From contig PMAT01000054.1 in NCBI GenBank assembly GCA_003152695.1, forward strand, positions 1 through 34,211: 34,211 nt of DNA. Direction: 5' to 3'. The position numbers were made by a program, and so were the translations under genes. Under the pieces are notes generated by a model. It searched no databases. It worked only from the letters and a program-made list of their open reading frames with translations, and had not been told where the DNA came from. Numbering within the stretch: the stretch's first letter is position 1; every line of letters starts with the position of its first letter. Below, piece by piece: positions 34,088 through 34,211 of the stretch. The DNA is from Acidobacteriaceae bacterium (lineage in GTDB: Bacteria > Acidobacteriota > Terriglobia > Terriglobales > Acidobacteriaceae).

Positions 34088-34211
34088 TCCCCTCTGCGCG
34101 ATTGACGAAAACCTCTAGCTAATGCGTCAGTCAAGCTCCGGATGGCAGGTTGGCCCACCCTAACATTCTGAGGGTGCCCCACCCAAGCTGGTTTTGTGTT
34201 CAGTCTCATGA
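34088..34211. other. Right-edge intergenic sequence
   Basis: It contains a CCCACCCTAACATTCTGAGGGTG inverted motif near 34150-34175 and nothing coding. Confidence 0.4.

Overview
The window looks like chromosomal DNA of a soil-type Acidobacteriota (Terriglobia/Koribacter-like). This is an inference from GC-rich coding, the two-member secreted TPR family, the TetR-RND-NodT efflux cassette and dense intergenic repeats; there is no rRNA gene to confirm it. I found 31 protein genes. I saw no tRNA, rRNA, CRISPR array, transposase or prophage gene.

Layout. 1-1300: an unrecognised small gene with a perfect palindrome upstream, then a repeat-filled gap. 1300-7771 (minus strand): glycogen phosphorylase, a tautomerase, nucleoside diphosphate kinase, a lone XRE regulator, then sucD/sucC with overlapping ATGA. 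8194-11014: trpD, a secreted TPR protein and a CPBP-type membrane protein. 11063-14978: a CIRCE operator and promoter, then hrcA-grpE-dnaJ-rsmE, where dnaJ appears to start at CTG and no dnaK is present. 15253-16926: cysK-cysE. 17049-24241: a tiny basic ORF, a TetR repressor and a divergent RND efflux operon (inner-membrane pump, adaptor, outer-membrane lipoprotein channel). 24593-25966: two small secreted proteins with strong ribosome sites. 26209-27901: a sarcosine-oxidase-type flavoenzyme overlapping a GyrI-like effector-binding protein. 28028-29890: a two-helix membrane protein, a second TPR paralogue and a small HTH protein. 29959-34087: thiD, an RlpA-like protein, pyrF, a DUF1801 protein and a secreted protein of unknown function.

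The most unusual signal is between the genes. At least fourteen intergenic stretches are built from degenerate tandem 7-bp units (GCAAYTA, GCAMTCA, TCGCYNT, GCGAANA, AGCTAAA, TAGTGGA and similar). They sit against gene ends, in three cases supplying the stop codon, and many occur as inverted pairs around other repeats or, once, around a whole gene. A second dispersed family, starting TGTCATnnnGAGCG, carries a 13-bp-stem hairpin whose stem changes by compensatory substitutions between copies. It has entered the reading frames of rsmE and tetR. Together these form a layered repeat system that ordinary annotation would leave blank.
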